Part shown: positions 28,390 to 37,729 of the stretch, piece by piece | Position numbering within the stretch: position 1 is the first letter of the stretch | Layout of the letters: each line of letters opens with the position of its first letter | NCBI GenBank assembly: GCA_900472395.1 | Contig: UCHV01000011.1 | Location: 1-64,000, forward strand | DNA length: 64,000 bases | From: Hyphomicrobiales bacterium | GTDB lineage: Bacteria; Pseudomonadota; Alphaproteobacteria; Rhizobiales; Rhizobiaceae | Direction of reading: 5' to 3' | Translations under genes and position numbers: made by a program | The notes under the pieces: model-generated | The model's database searches: none | What the model was told of the DNA's origin: nothing | The model's input: only the letters and a program-made list of their open reading frames with translations

Positions 28390-29316
28390 TCACGCCTCCC
28401 CTTCAGGCTTGGCTTTGCGGGTACGCTTCGGCTTGTCTGCACCGGCAACGGCGCCTTCGGCAGCAGGTGCGCCCTCGGCCTTGCTGCCGCGCTTGGCGGC
28501 CGGCTTGGTCGAGGTCGTCGTCGACTCGCCCTTTTCGGCTTCCTTGGCGTTTGCAGCTGCGGCGGCAGGTGCGGTCACCGGGGTCTTCAGCGACTTGTCG
28601 GTTTCCGGCGCGGTATCCTTCGGATGACCGGCATCGGCCGGCGGCACGGAAACGGCTTCGGCAGCCGGTTCCGGCTTCGGATCGAGATTGGTGCGAACCG
28701 GCTTGATATCGTCGAGCAGCGTCAACGGGCCGCCTTCCGGCGCCGACAGGTGACGGTTGATCTGCGGGCCGACCGGCACGTCTGCGCCCTTGCCGGCTTC
28801 GAATTCATCGATGATCTGCTCGAGGCGCTCCGGCGTCAGGTCCTCATAGGCATCCTTGAAGATGATGACCATGGGAGCGTTGACGCAGGCGCCCTGACAT
28901 TCGACCTCTTCCCAGGACAACGTGCCCTCGGCATTGGTATGGAAGGGATCGTGATGGATCTTGTGCTGACAGACCTTGATCAGCTCATCCGAGCCGCGCA
29001 GCATGCAAGGGGTGGTGCCGCAGACCTGGATATGGGCGCGGGTGCCGACCGGCTTCAGCTGGAACTGGGTGTAGAAGGTCGCGACTTCCAGCACGCGGAT
29101 ATACGGCATGGAGAGCTTTTCGGCGACATATTCGATCGTCGCCTTGGTCACCCAGCCGTCCTGTTCCTGCGCGCGCATCAACAGTGGGATGACAGCCGAC
29201 TGCTGACGTCCCTCGGGATACTTCGCAATGGTCGCAGCTTCGAACACGGTGTTTTCCGCGCTGAAGGCAAAGGTTGCAGGCTGAAACTGGTCTTCGGCTA
29301 GTCGACGAACAGACAT
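28390..29316 (-). CDS. nuoE: NADH-quinone oxidoreductase subunit E with long C-terminal extension
   Basis: 308 residues, against about 160-240 in most bacteria. Residues 1-180 are a normal thioredoxin-like [2Fe-2S] subunit: cluster N1a ligands in [10 protein letters not shown] and CQGACVNAP. From about residue 185 the protein becomes a low-complexity alanine/lysine/proline/glutamate tail without secondary structure, ending [14 protein letters not shown]. The tail is basic at the end. Some alphaproteobacterial NuoE have similar tails, here probably complementing the separate HHH protein encoded after nuoF. Confidence 0.95.
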   Translation of the reverse strand: MSVRRLAEDQFQPATFAFSAENTVFEAATIAKYPEGRQQSAVIPLLMRAQEQDGWVTKATIEYVAEKLSMPYIRVLEVATFYTQFQLKPVGTRAHIQVCGTTPCMLRGSDELIKVCQHKIHHDPFHTNAEGTLSWEEVECQGACVNAPMVIIFKDAYEDLTPERLEQIIDEFEAGKGADVPVGPQINRHLSAPEGGPLTLLDDIKPVRTNLDPKPEPAAEAVSVPPADAGHPKDTAPETDKSLKTPVTAPAAAAANAKEAEKGESTTTSTKPAAKRGSKAEGAPAAEGAVAGADKPKRTRKAKPEGEA

Positions 29317-29368
29317 TCTACATCACGTCCTATTCAGAATATTGCAATCATGATCGGGAGCGAACGCA

Positions 29369-30559
29369 TCAGCGATCCACCTCCCCGAACACGATATCGA
29401 GCGAACCGAGGATTGCCGTGACGTCGGCCAGCTGGTGACCTGTCGACATGTAATCCATGGCCTGCAGATGCGCGAAACCGGGAGCGCGCAGCTTGCAGCG
29501 GTATGGCTTGTTGGAACCGTCGGCGACGAGATACACGCCGAATTCGCCCTTCGGCGCTTCGACGGCCGCATAAACTTCGCCCGGCGGTACGTGGAAACCT
29601 TCGGTGTAGAGCTTGAAGTGGTGGATGAGCGCTTCCATCGAACGCTTCATCTCGCCGCGCTTGGGCGGAACCACCTTGCCGTCCGTTGCCGAAATCGGGC
29701 CGGTCTTGGCATCACCCAGCAGGCGGGCAACGCATTGCTTCATGATCTTTACCGATTCGCGCATTTCGGCCATGCGAACGAGGTAACGGTCGAAACAGTC
29801 GCCGTTCTTGCCGATCGGAATGTCGAAATCGAGTTCGGCGTAGCACTCGTAAGGCTGCGACTTGCGCAGGTCCCAGGCAGCGCCCGAACCGCGCACCATG
29901 ACGCCCGACATGCTCCAGTTCCACGCCTCTTCCAGCGAGATCACGCCGATATCGACGTTACGCTGCTTGAAGATACGGTTGCCGGTGAGCAGGCCTTCGA
30001 TATCGTCCAAGACCTTGATGAACGGATCGCACCACGCGCCGATATCTTCCACCAGCTGCTGCGGCAGGTCCTGATGGACACCGCCGGGGCGGAAATAGGC
30101 TGCGTGCATACGGGCGCCACAGGCGCGCTCGTAAAAGATCATCAGCTTTTCGCGCTCTTCGAAACCCCAGACCGGCGGGGTCATGGCGCCAACGTCCATG
30201 GCCTGGGTCGTGACGTTCATGATGTGAGACAGGATACGGCCGATTTCCGAATAGAGAACGCGGATAAGCTGGCCGCGGATCGGCACCTGAAGGCCGAGCA
30301 GCTTTTCGATGGCCAGGCAGTAGGCGTGCTCCTGGTTCATCGGCGCGACATAGTCGAGGCGGTCCAGATAAGGCAGAGCCTGCAGATAGGTCTTCGATTC
30401 CATCAGCTTTTCGGTGCCGCGATGCAGCAGGCCGATATGCGGGTCGACGCGTTCCACGATTTCGCCATCGAGTTCCAGCACAAGACGCAGAACGCCGTGC
30501 GCCGAAGGATGCTCCGGGCCAAAGTTGATCGTGAAATTGCGGACGTTATGTTCAGTCAT
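29369..30559 (-). CDS. nuoD: NADH-quinone oxidoreductase subunit D
   Basis: 396 residues, the 49-kDa-type subunit lining the quinone site. [21 protein letters not shown] at the N-terminus, split over conserved histidines, then [19 protein letters not shown] and PYLDRLDYV; the C-terminus ends with [14 protein letters not shown]. NuoC and NuoD are separate genes here (not the fused enterobacterial form). The start overlaps the GFA gene stop by 4 bases. Confidence 0.97.
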   Translation of the reverse strand: MTEHNVRNFTINFGPEHPSAHGVLRLVLELDGEIVERVDPHIGLLHRGTEKLMESKTYLQALPYLDRLDYVAPMNQEHAYCLAIEKLLGLQVPIRGQLIRVLYSEIGRILSHIMNVTTQAMDVGAMTPPVWGFEEREKLMIFYERACGARMHAAYFRPGGVHQDLPQQLVEDIGAWCDPFIKVLDDIEGLLTGNRIFKQRNVDIGVISLEEAWNWSMSGVMVRGSGAAWDLRKSQPYECYAELDFDIPIGKNGDCFDRYLVRMAEMRESVKIMKQCVARLLGDAKTGPISATDGKVVPPKRGEMKRSMEALIHHFKLYTEGFHVPPGEVYAAVEAPKGEFGVYLVADGSNKPYRCKLRAPGFAHLQAMDYMSTGHQLADVTAILGSLDIVFGEVDR

Positions 30560-30987
30560 TGTTGCGCTCCGCCCGTAACCATGGCGATGAATTCGGGACC
30601 GGTCATGTTCTGTGTCATGTTCGAGAACGAATAGCTGGACGGCTTTTCATCCACGAAGATCTGCGATGCGAACGTGAAATCGGACGGGTTATCGAAAGAC
30701 TGCAGAGAAACCGCATTATGCGCACCATCCTTGGAACGCCACATGACAGTCGTACCGCAGGCGCTGCAGAAACAGCGCTCACCCCATTCCGACGACGAAT
30801 AGACGCCGAGCGGCGCCCCATCCTGTACTTCTACGCTCTCGCATTCAACCGCGAGAAAGACGCCGCCGGACCAACGGCGGCACATGGAACAGTGGCACGC
30901 GCCAAATTCGCGCACTGCCACCACAGCATCAAAACGGACAGCGCCGCAAAGGCACTGCCCCTGTTCCTTGAGCGCTTCGCCACTCAT
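30556..30987 (-). CDS. GFA/CENP-V family zinc protein inside the nuo operon
   Basis: 143 residues with the cysteine pattern of the GFA (glutathione-dependent formaldehyde-activating) family: [21 protein letters not shown] and [12 protein letters not shown], which bind structural and catalytic zinc. Family members catalyse or assist glutathione adduct formation, but most are uncharacterised. It overlaps nuoC (4 bases) on one side and nuoD (4 bases) on the other, so it is translated with complex I subunits. The reason for the position is not known. Confidence 0.88.
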   Translation of the reverse strand: MSGEALKEQGQCLCGAVRFDAVVAVREFGACHCSMCRRWSGGVFLAVECESVEVQDGAPLGVYSSSEWGERCFCSACGTTVMWRSKDGAHNAVSLQSFDNPSDFTFASQIFVDEKPSSYSFSNMTQNMTGPEFIAMVTGGAQQ

Positions 30988-31586
30988 GACTGCGCCTTTT
31001 CATCACCCGGCAGCACGTAATCTGTGCCTTCCCACGGCGATGTGAAGTCGAAATTGCGGAATTCCTGGCGAAGCTCGACCGGCTCATAGACAACCCGCTT
31101 GAGCTGGTCGTCGTAACGAACCTCGACGAAACCGGTGACCGGAAAGTCCTTGCGCAGCGGATGGCCCTGGAACCCGTAATCGGTAACCAGACGGCGCATG
31201 TCCGGGTGACCGGAGAACGGCACGCCGTACAGGTCCCAGATCTCGCGTTCGAACCAGTCGGCACCCTTGTAGACGCCGGTGACCGAGGGAACCGAAACGT
31301 CTTCGGCGACCGACAGCTTCACACGCAGGCGCAGGTTACGCTTGGGCGACAGCAGGTGATAGACGACATCGAAACGCTCAGGACGCTGCGGCCAGTCGAC
31401 ACCGGACACATCGATGAAGCTGACAAAGCCACCGTGCGGATCATCGCGCAGGAAAGTCATAAGCTCGACGATGCTGTCGCGGTCGGTCGTCAGGTTAAGT
31501 TCGCCATAGGCGATCTCGGACGCCGACACGAGATTGCCGGTCGCTTCGCGGATGTAGGTGGAGAGTTGTTCGAGAACTTCGCTCAT
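30984..31586 (-). CDS. nuoC: NADH-quinone oxidoreductase subunit C
   Basis: 200 residues; 30-kDa-type subunit. The family signature [20 protein letters not shown] is followed by [19 protein letters not shown]. It docks NuoD and NuoB near the quinone-binding region. Start 11 bases after nuoB; stop overlaps the GFA gene start. Confidence 0.96.
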   Translation of the reverse strand: MSEVLEQLSTYIREATGNLVSASEIAYGELNLTTDRDSIVELMTFLRDDPHGGFVSFIDVSGVDWPQRPERFDVVYHLLSPKRNLRLRVKLSVAEDVSVPSVTGVYKGADWFEREIWDLYGVPFSGHPDMRRLVTDYGFQGHPLRKDFPVTGFVEVRYDDQLKRVVYEPVELRQEFRNFDFTSPWEGTDYVLPGDEKAQS

Positions 31587-31597
31587 GACTTGATCCC

Positions 31598-32182
31598 TCA
31601 GCGCTCGATCGTGCCGGTGCGGCGGATCTTCTTCTGCAGCAGGAGCACGCCGTAAAGCAGTGCTTCTGCCGTGGGGGGACAGCCCGGCACGTATATGTCT
31701 ACCGGCACGACACGGTCACAACCGCGCACCACCGAATAGGAATAGTGATAATAACCGCCACCATTGGCGCAGGAGCCCATGGAGATAACATAACGCGGCT
31801 CCGGCATCTGGTCGTAGACCTTGCGGAGCGCGGGCGCCATCTTGTTGGTCAGCGTGCCGGCAACGATCATCACGTCCGACTGGCGCGGAGACGCGCGCGG
31901 AGCGACACCAAAGCGCTCCATGTCGTAACGCGGGCCGGACGCCTGCATAAGGCCTTCGACGGCGCAACAGGCCAGACCGAACTGCATCCACATCAGAGAG
32001 CCGGTGCGCGCCCAGGTGATAAGCTCGTCCGTCGTGGTGACGAGAAAGCCCTTGTCGGCGAGCTCGTTGTCGACATCGGTAAAGAACGGATCATTGGCGC
32101 CGACAGGCTTGCCGGTCGCCGGATCGAGAATACCCTTCGGCTTTTGCGCGACGAGCGTGTTGCCGGTAGCGGTCACTCCCAT
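31598..32182 (-). CDS. nuoB: NADH-quinone oxidoreductase subunit B
   Basis: 194 residues from [10 protein letters not shown] (ATG at 32182, just after the nuoA stop). Carries the terminal [4Fe-4S] cluster N2: the tandem cysteines are in FGLACCAVE, with the other ligands in [10 protein letters not shown] and [12 protein letters not shown]2 hands electrons to quinone. Confidence 0.97.
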   Translation of the reverse strand: MGVTATGNTLVAQKPKGILDPATGKPVGANDPFFTDVDNELADKGFLVTTTDELITWARTGSLMWMQFGLACCAVEGLMQASGPRYDMERFGVAPRASPRQSDVMIVAGTLTNKMAPALRKVYDQMPEPRYVISMGSCANGGGYYHYSYSVVRGCDRVVPVDIYVPGCPPTAEALLYGVLLLQKKIRRTGTIER

Positions 32183-32538
32183 TCCAGAGCCCCCTTCTTC
32201 CATTCGTAGATAAAGCCGATGGTGAGCACGGCGAGGAACACCATCATCGAGCAGAAACCGAACCAGCCCATTTCACCGAAGGACACAGCCCAGGGGAACA
32301 GGAAGGCGACTTCCAGATCGAAGATGATGAACAAGATTGACACCAGGTAAAAGCGGATGTCGAACTTGACGCGCGCGTCATCGAAAGCATTGAAACCGCA
32401 TTCGAATGCGGACAGCTTTTCCGGATCGGGAGCCTTGAAGGCAACGGCGAAGGGCGCGATCAAAAGCGCCAGACCGATCACCATGGAAATGCCGATGAAG
32501 ATCGCGATCGGGAGATAGGAACTGAGGAGTTCAGTCAT
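32173..32538 (-). CDS. nuoA: NADH-quinone oxidoreductase subunit A
   Basis: 121 residues from [11 protein letters not shown], three membrane segments; the loop [20 protein letters not shown] is the family signature. First gene of the nuo operon, so the promoter should lie between 32540 and about 32660. The stop is separated from nuoB's preferred start by only a few bases, with the alternative nuoB start overlapping. Confidence 0.97.
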   Translation of the reverse strand: MTELLSSYLPIAIFIGISMVIGLALLIAPFAVAFKAPDPEKLSAFECGFNAFDDARVKFDIRFYLVSILFIIFDLEVAFLFPWAVSFGEMGWFGFCSMMVFLAVLTIGFIYEWKKGALEWE

Positions 32539-33246
32539 TGTATTCCATCCCTGCCTGACCGCAAGCGAAGGGCAAACGCCTAACACTTATGCACTGGCCA
32601 AGCGAACGTGCATTGCAACAAGGGCTGACTATCGCAGGATAGCCCCCGGCGCAAGAGGTTTGACCCCCAACCCCCACTCCAAAATGATGCGAAAGACGAC
32701 GAAACGTCGCAGCATGCGCGGGAAAGCCATAAAGCGCCGGGAAAACCCCTTCATGGCCAATTATGACAATGACCGAAAATTATTAACAGGAGCAAAAAAC
32801 TCAAGGTTTCCGGGCATTTCTTGCGTTTTGCCAAGCGACAAACGGCAAATGTTTGAATTCACTAAAAAAAATTTTATGCGACGACAGCGCACAGGAAAAC
32901 ACGCCTAAAAATCAACTTCAGAGTCAGCGGGGACATAACGAATGCAATCAACGGGTTAAGACCCCGACGCAAACAAAATCCGGACTCATGGAGCCCAAAT
33001 TTTGGGCAAACCATACCCGAATACCGCATCCAGCCGCGACACCCCTCCCCTACGACGATCACGCAATTGCGAATACGTCCATACCGCAGCGCACTCTGCA
33101 GGCATGACACGATAGCCAATCCGAGAATCACACGGATGGAACAGAGCCGGACAACGGAAGCCGGCGACAACGCAATGGACTAACGATTTGAATGACTGGA
33201 GAAGACCTGAACGCGTCAGGCAAGGCCGGAAAGGTTTCGAAGAAAA
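32539..33246. other. Non-coding region between nuoA and tRNA-Asp
   Basis: About 700 bases, noticeably lower in GC than the genes around it, especially 32750-32960. Reading frames at 32660-32908 (plus), 32853-33107 (plus) and 32874-33170 (minus) have atypical composition and no recognisable domains; I reject them. It must contain the nuo promoter at its left end. A 15-bp palindrome, GCCCAAA-T-TTTGGGC (32993-33007), is the only clear structure. Confidence 0.5.
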
Positions 33247-33323
33247 TGGCGCGAGTGACGGGGCTCGAACCCGCGACCTCCGGCGTGACAGGCCGGCACT
33301 CTAACCAACTGAGCTACACCCGC
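33247..33323 (-). tRNA. tRNA-Asp (GTC), copy 1
   Basis: 77 bases including an encoded CCA. Acceptor arm GCGGGTG pairs with CACTCGC (one G-T), D-loop TAGCTCAGTTGG, anticodon loop CTGTCAC with anticodon GTC, T-loop GGTTCGAGCC. Identical to the copy at 33387, 63 bases away in the same orientation. Confidence 0.97.
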
Positions 33324-33386
33324 GCATATTTTCTTCGCCTTGCGGCAACTCTCGCATGAGGCGAGAGGTAGACTGAGAAGAGATAG

Positions 33387-33463
33387 TGGCGCGAGTGACG
33401 GGGCTCGAACCCGCGACCTCCGGCGTGACAGGCCGGCACTCTAACCAACTGAGCTACACCCGC
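33387..33463 (-). tRNA. tRNA-Asp (GTC), copy 2
   Basis: 77 bases, identical to the copy at 33247 including the encoded CCA. Transcribed first of the pair on the minus strand. The two are probably one transcript. Confidence 0.97.
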
Positions 33464-33737
33464 ACTTATCTCGAAACGAAGCATTTCTTTTAGAGAAGCT
33501 TCCCTTCATCCGGCGGCCTCAACCGTTCGGATGAGCGCTCACTAAGAGGTTCGCGGACGGGTGTCAACAAGTTTTGACGACAAAAGAATGACGAAATCAA
33601 CTTTCCCCAGCCGGAAGCGATTATCCCCATATCTGTCGCAAATTTTTCAAAAAAATGGAAAAAGCCTCTTGCGGATTTCTCCGGTTCCGAATATCTCACG
33701 GCCACCGACGCGGCGGACATGATCCGGTTGACGCGAA

Positions 33738-33813
33738 GGGCGATTAGCTCAGTTGGTAGAGCGCCTCGTTTACACCGAGGATGTCGGGAGTTCGAGTCTC
33801 TCATCGCCCACCA
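33738..33813 (+). tRNA. tRNA-Val (TAC)
   Basis: 76 bases with encoded CCA. Acceptor GGGCGAT pairs with ATCGCCC; D-arm TAGCTCAGTTGGTAGAGC; anticodon loop TTTACAC with anticodon TAC; T-arm GGGAGTTCGAGTCTC. A possible promoter, TTGCGG then TATCTC 17 bases later, lies at 33669-33697. The 3' end faces an unusual gene at 33907, a typical arrangement at integration sites. Confidence 0.97.
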
Positions 33814-33906
33814 TTTTTTCCTATTGAAATAAGCTACTTTATTTACATACCACGCAGTTTGCCGAGTTACGGCTTGTGTGCGGTCCATGCGTTGCGAATG
33901 ATATCA

Positions 33907-34623
33907 CTATCTGTGATTTGTCGCGGAGACATGAGCTACCTCCTCTGCTGCTTGAATAATCTCACGGAATGCAGCGTTGGCGTAATAGTAATGACCGCCA
34001 ATCGTCTTTGGATTGCTACCCACGGTCAAAAGACCGCGCGCTGAAAGCTCATGAAGCTGCTCCCTAGCCTGAGCGTAATCAATGTGAACTTCCCGTTCTG
34101 CGAAAGCATCAATAATATGCACCGCGTCCAGACATCCTGGCGTAGTACTTTCCCTCTCTGAGGTATGTGTTAGTTCAAAACCTCGTTTACACAACGCCAA
34201 GCACGAAAGCTGTTCAAAGGGTAGCATTTCGAGCTTGCGCGCCGCCCTGCCGATTTTGCCTGTATCGCCAGGCAAAGCGCCCTCCAACTCCCCAGCAAGG
34301 AGCCGGCCAAGAACCATTAGATTATGACCGTATTCACCAATGCGGACCTGCTCGAAGAACCGATACGCCGCTGGAATATAGAATTGCGCTTGCTCTTCCG
34401 AGAGCACATCAACCCCGCGCTCGTGCAGAAGGTCTATGAGCTTTTGCTGGTATTGCTCGATTCTGATTTCTAGCGCGGCCTGCATGAGTTCTTTTAATGT
34501 CGATAGTCCGGGCAGACTCGCACAAACGGCACCGGTAATTTTAACAACGGTTCCAGCCCGTTTTACTGGCTGAGGAAAATTCTCGATTGCCACTGACTTA
34601 ACCTTATATTTTCTGCTCAACAA
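33907..34623 (-). CDS. Unrecognised helical protein with C-terminal winged-helix-like segment, beside tRNA-Val
   Basis: 238 residues from TTG at 34623; a GTG at 34593 (VAIENF) with TAAGG upstream is a plausible alternative. The first half is helical with GLSTLKELMQAALEIRIEQY and HERGVDVLSEEQAQFYIP; the C-terminal 70 residues look like a winged helix with a glycine-rich turn (GLLTVGSNPKTIGGHYYY). No family recognised. GC content and codon choice are clearly lower than the neighbours, and it lies just past the 3' end of tRNA-Val, suggesting acquired DNA. Could be a defence or regulatory protein; that is inference. Confidence 0.6.
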   Translation of the reverse strand: MLSRKYKVKSVAIENFPQPVKRAGTVVKITGAVCASLPGLSTLKELMQAALEIRIEQYQQKLIDLLHERGVDVLSEEQAQFYIPAAYRFFEQVRIGEYGHNLMVLGRLLAGELEGALPGDTGKIGRAARKLEMLPFEQLSCLALCKRGFELTHTSERESTTPGCLDAVHIIDAFAEREVHIDYAQAREQLHELSARGLLTVGSNPKTIGGHYYYANAAFREIIQAAEEVAHVSATNHR

Positions 34624-34676
34624 CTACTCGAACCATGATGTACTGCGCGCCGCTGAGTAGGCAAGCGCTCGCGCCA

Positions 34677-34720
34677 GTATCATCCATGATGCGGGTCCAC
34701 TCAAATAATGCGGATGATAC
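34677..34720. promoter_or_regulatory. Inverted repeat upstream of the tRNA-linked gene
   Basis: GTATCATCC and GGATGATAC form a perfect 9-bp inverted repeat with a 26-base centre, about 55 bases upstream of the start of the minus-strand gene at 34623. It could be an operator for that gene; it lacks a T-run and is unlikely to be a terminator. Confidence 0.35.
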
Positions 34721-34730
34721 GCTAAACGCG

Positions 34731-34759
34731 AAAAGCCGGGCACGCTTCGCGCACCCGGC
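34731..34759 (-). terminator. Intrinsic terminator of the phytase-like gene
   Basis: On the minus strand, GCCGGG...CCCGGC encloses a further GCG/CGC pairing around a GAA loop and is followed by TTTT. It lies 28 bases beyond the stop codon of the phytase-like gene. Confidence 0.75.
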
Positions 34760-34786
34760 CCTCCCCTTCACATCACGTGAAAGCTG

Positions 34787-36976
34787 TTAGTTGGTGACCT
34801 TGATGTTCACCGGGAAGAACAATGTCTCGCCCGACGAATCGTCCACACCATCGTTGTCGGTCACGGCGAAGGCCTTGCCGGATTTGTCGAAGCCAAAACC
34901 TTCGAGCTTGTCGACGACATAACCGTTGGTGGCGTTCTTCAGATCGGGCAAGAAGTCATGCACTTCTTCCTTGGTCACCACCGGCAGTTCGCCGCCGAGC
35001 TTGGCCGGTTTCAGGTCTTTCAGCGAAACGCGGTAAAGCTTCTTCAGCTTGGCAGCGTCGCCGATGAGGTTGTCGCGCGCGACGATATAGAGGTGGTCGC
35101 CGTTGGCGGTGATTTCAGAGAGACCGACCCAGCCCTTTTCAGCCTTTTCGAGCGGATAACGGACGGCAGCCCATTCCTTCGACTTCGGCTTGTAGGACAG
35201 AAGCTTGGTCTGGCCCTTCGGGTCATCCTTCCACTCGCGCTGCACGGCCATCCACAGGGTCAGGTCATCGCCCGAACCGGTGGTGGTGATGCCTTCCAGG
35301 CCAAAGCGGGTTTCGCCGGCCAGCAGTTCGGACGGCAGGCCGATTTCCGTCTTGATCTCGCCCTTGGCGTTGACGTTGTAGATGCCGTGGCCGACAAGCT
35401 TTGAACTATCGCCTTCAGACGCGAGCCAGAAACCGCCCTTACCATCGAGCGCGATGCCCTCGATATCGAGTTTCTGGGCCGGCTGACCGTTGCGCGTGAT
35501 GCGCAGCACGTTGGTGATCTCGGCCGGCTTCTTGGTGGCGTCGATGGTGAAGATCGACGGCTGCATGGCATAGACCGAATCAGACACGGCGTAGAATGTG
35601 CCGTCCTTTTCCGCATCGCCCACGAGACCGGACAGAGCGCCCCAACCGATGACCTTGCCATCCAGATCCTTGGAGACCAGCGTCGGGTAGGCCTTTTCGC
35701 CTTCGGCCAGTTCATACAGCATCACATGCGAGCGCGCGCCGCCGTCTTCGCCGAGATCGGCTTCGTTGGCGGTGGCAAGCAGGTTGCGGCCCGGAATGGC
35801 GACAGCGCCTTCCGGTGAAATGCCCGAGGGCAGAAGCTGAACGAGTTCAGGCTCGCCACCGGTATCCTTGTAGACGGCGACCATCGAGCCGCGCTCGGAG
35901 AGCACGAAGAAATATTGCTGGTCACCGAACTTGGCGGCTTCCATGCCTTCCGGCTCGATGCCCTTGTTCTTGGCGCGCTTTTCCGGGAAATGGCCGTGAC
36001 GGGCAATTTCGTGCTCGAGCGTCATGCCGGCGTCGTAAAGAACCTTGCCGGAACGATCGAAAATGGTGAAGCCGCGCGAACCGCCCTTGTAATCGCCTTC
36101 GTTGGCGATGACGAGGCGATCGGTGCCGAGCCACTTGACGGCATCCGGCTCGCGCGGAACGGCGGTCAGCTTACCGGTGAAATTGAGCGATCCGTCAGTC
36201 TTGGCGTCGACGCCTTCCAGATCGACCGTGCCGGCGGTGAAGTGGCTGGTGACCTTGGCGGTCTTCGAATCGATGATGATGACGTGGTTGTTTTCCTGCA
36301 GCGTCAGGGCGATTTCGCCATTGGCGTTGATGTTGACGAATTCCGGTTCCGGATCTTCCGGTGCGACGGTGGCAAGACCGGTTACATCAACACGTTTGAT
36401 GCTCTCGCAGGCAGGCACGCCGTTCTTCAGCGATACGATCAGCAATTCACCGGCCGGAAGCTGCGGCAGGGCGCCGTCGTTCAGTTCTTCGTCGCGCTGG
36501 TTTTCGATGGCGATGGCGGCAAACGTGCCATCGGGCGCAACCACCACGGAGTCAGGCTGACCTCCGAGATCGCAAGTCATTTCCAGCTTTTTCGACGCGA
36601 TGTCGATTACGCCGAGCTTGCCTGCAGGCTTGGTGAAGTCCTTGGTGTTGTCGATGGTGAGGAGAACCTTCGAGCCGGCTGCGGCAACCGAGTTCGGTTC
36701 GCCGTCGATGGCAACGGAACCGCCGGCCTTAGGCGCCTTGGCATCGGTGATATCGATGAAACCGATCGTGCCGCCTGGCGCGTCGGAATAGATCAGCGTG
36801 TTGCCGTCGGCGGTTGCAGTGATGATTTCCGAAGACGTTGCCTTGTCCTCGCCCTTGGGCAGGTTGGAGGCAACGGGGAAAGAAGCGATACGGTTGAACA
36901 CCTGCTCGGCGCTGGCCGGCACGGCGACCGAAGCAAGCAATGCGGCCGTCAATGCCGCGCGAAACGAAATTGTCAT
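34787..36976 (-). CDS. Exported beta-propeller protein with phytase-like esterase domain
   Basis: 729 residues from the ATG at 36976, behind GGAGGGG. Signal peptide MTISFRAALTAALLASVAVP ending ASA. Residues about 25-400 are a YVTN/choice-of-anchor-I-type beta-propeller (EPNSVAAAGSKVLLTIDNTK, PDSVVVAPDGTFAAIA). Residues about 410-725 match the phytase-like esterase family, with IDATKKPAEI, LDIEGIALDGKGGFWLASEG, RFGLEGITTTGSGDDLTLWM and DKLEGFGFDKSG. Probably periplasmic, acting on a phosphoester; the substrate is not known. It is a single-gene unit with its own terminator. Confidence 0.85.
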   Translation of the reverse strand: MTISFRAALTAALLASVAVPASAEQVFNRIASFPVASNLPKGEDKATSSEIITATADGNTLIYSDAPGGTIGFIDITDAKAPKAGGSVAIDGEPNSVAAAGSKVLLTIDNTKDFTKPAGKLGVIDIASKKLEMTCDLGGQPDSVVVAPDGTFAAIAIENQRDEELNDGALPQLPAGELLIVSLKNGVPACESIKRVDVTGLATVAPEDPEPEFVNINANGEIALTLQENNHVIIIDSKTAKVTSHFTAGTVDLEGVDAKTDGSLNFTGKLTAVPREPDAVKWLGTDRLVIANEGDYKGGSRGFTIFDRSGKVLYDAGMTLEHEIARHGHFPEKRAKNKGIEPEGMEAAKFGDQQYFFVLSERGSMVAVYKDTGGEPELVQLLPSGISPEGAVAIPGRNLLATANEADLGEDGGARSHVMLYELAEGEKAYPTLVSKDLDGKVIGWGALSGLVGDAEKDGTFYAVSDSVYAMQPSIFTIDATKKPAEITNVLRITRNGQPAQKLDIEGIALDGKGGFWLASEGDSSKLVGHGIYNVNAKGEIKTEIGLPSELLAGETRFGLEGITTTGSGDDLTLWMAVQREWKDDPKGQTKLLSYKPKSKEWAAVRYPLEKAEKGWVGLSEITANGDHLYIVARDNLIGDAAKLKKLYRVSLKDLKPAKLGGELPVVTKEEVHDFLPDLKNATNGYVVDKLEGFGFDKSGKAFAVTDNDGVDDSSGETLFFPVNIKVTN

Positions 36977-37080
36977 GGGGACCCCTCCAAGAATGACAGA
37001 GACGCCTGCTTGTGGGTCAGTTGCATGACAGCGCGATGACGGTTGTTGCAACCGGTGGCGCGAGGAGAAGTGTTCGCACA

Positions 37081-37106
37081 GAAAAGGCCCGACTTTCGCC
37101 GGGCCT
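37081..37106 (-). terminator. Intrinsic terminator of hupB
   Basis: On the minus strand AGGCCCG and CGGGCCT pair around GCGAAAGT and run into TTTTC, about 40 bases after the hupB stop. Confidence 0.8.
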
Positions 37107-37146
37107 ATCCTTCATTTTGCACATGCGCGGAATGCGCCGGCAGAAA

Positions 37147-37425
37147 TTACTTGTTGTTGACGGCGTCCTTCAGGCCCTTGCCGGCCGAGAACTTCGGCAC
37201 GTTGCGTGCCGGAATGTCAACTTCCGCACCCGTCGACGGGTTACGGCCCTTGGAAGCTTCGCGGCGCGAAACGGAGAAGCTGCCGAAACCGGCGAGACGG
37301 ATGTCGCCGCCCTTCTGCAGTTCAGCCTGGACGGTGTCAAAAACAGCGTCGACTGCGGATGCGGCGTCGGTCTTCGACAGGCCAGCCTTTTCGGCAACGG
37401 CAGCAACCAATTCGGTCTTGTTCAT
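37147..37425 (-). CDS. hupB: DNA-binding protein HU
   Basis: 92 residues, the normal HU length. N-terminal helices MNKTELVAAVAEKAGLSK, dimer core GGDIRLAGFGSFSVSRRE, and the DNA-binding arm GRNPSTGAEVDIPARNVPKF. Bends and compacts DNA as a dimer. It lies downstream of lon on the same strand, as in many proteobacteria, but with terminators on both sides, so it is its own unit. Confidence 0.97.
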   Translation of the reverse strand: MNKTELVAAVAEKAGLSKTDAASAVDAVFDTVQAELQKGGDIRLAGFGSFSVSRREASKGRNPSTGAEVDIPARNVPKFSAGKGLKDAVNNK

Positions 37426-37560
37426 GTTTCCACCCCTTTCAATGGTTTGAAACGTATCAAGTTCAGCTCCGGGGCGACAATTATTTTGAGCGTCCCCTGC
37501 GCACCCAAAAGCTCTGGAAACGCCTGAAAAACAAGGGGGGAGCAGTCATTTTTCACAAAA

Positions 37561-37583
37561 AAGGCCGGCATAAAGCCGGCCTT
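37561..37583. terminator. Bidirectional intrinsic terminator between lon and hupB
   Basis: AAGGCCGGC and GCCGGCCTT form a perfect 9-bp stem with loop ATAAA; an A-run on the left and T on the right. It lies 147 bases beyond the lon stop codon on the minus strand. Confidence 0.8.
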
Positions 37584-37729
37584 TTCGTCAAATAATGTAA
37601 CTGGGTGTCCAAAACCGGGAATAAATACCCAAATCGACGGGAAGGCCCGGAAAATAAGGCTTTTCGGCGACGAAGGTGATTCTGCCTGGGGACATTCCGC
37701 AGATCGCAAACGACCTGCGGAAGCATCAT

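Noticed and set aside
32660..33170. Three small frames in the nuoA-tRNA gap
   Set aside because: Low-complexity, no domain, poor start contexts, and overlapping on both strands.
33490..33888. Minus-strand open frame of 132 codons across tRNA-Val with a stretch like MRDSNSRHPRCKRGALPTEL
   Set aside because: This is the well-known spurious translation of the antisense strand of a tRNA; no ribosome-binding site and no protein-like remainder.
33800..34790. attL/attR repeat of the tRNA-Val 3' end
   Set aside because: No second copy of the tRNA 3' terminal sequence was seen downstream of the unusual gene.
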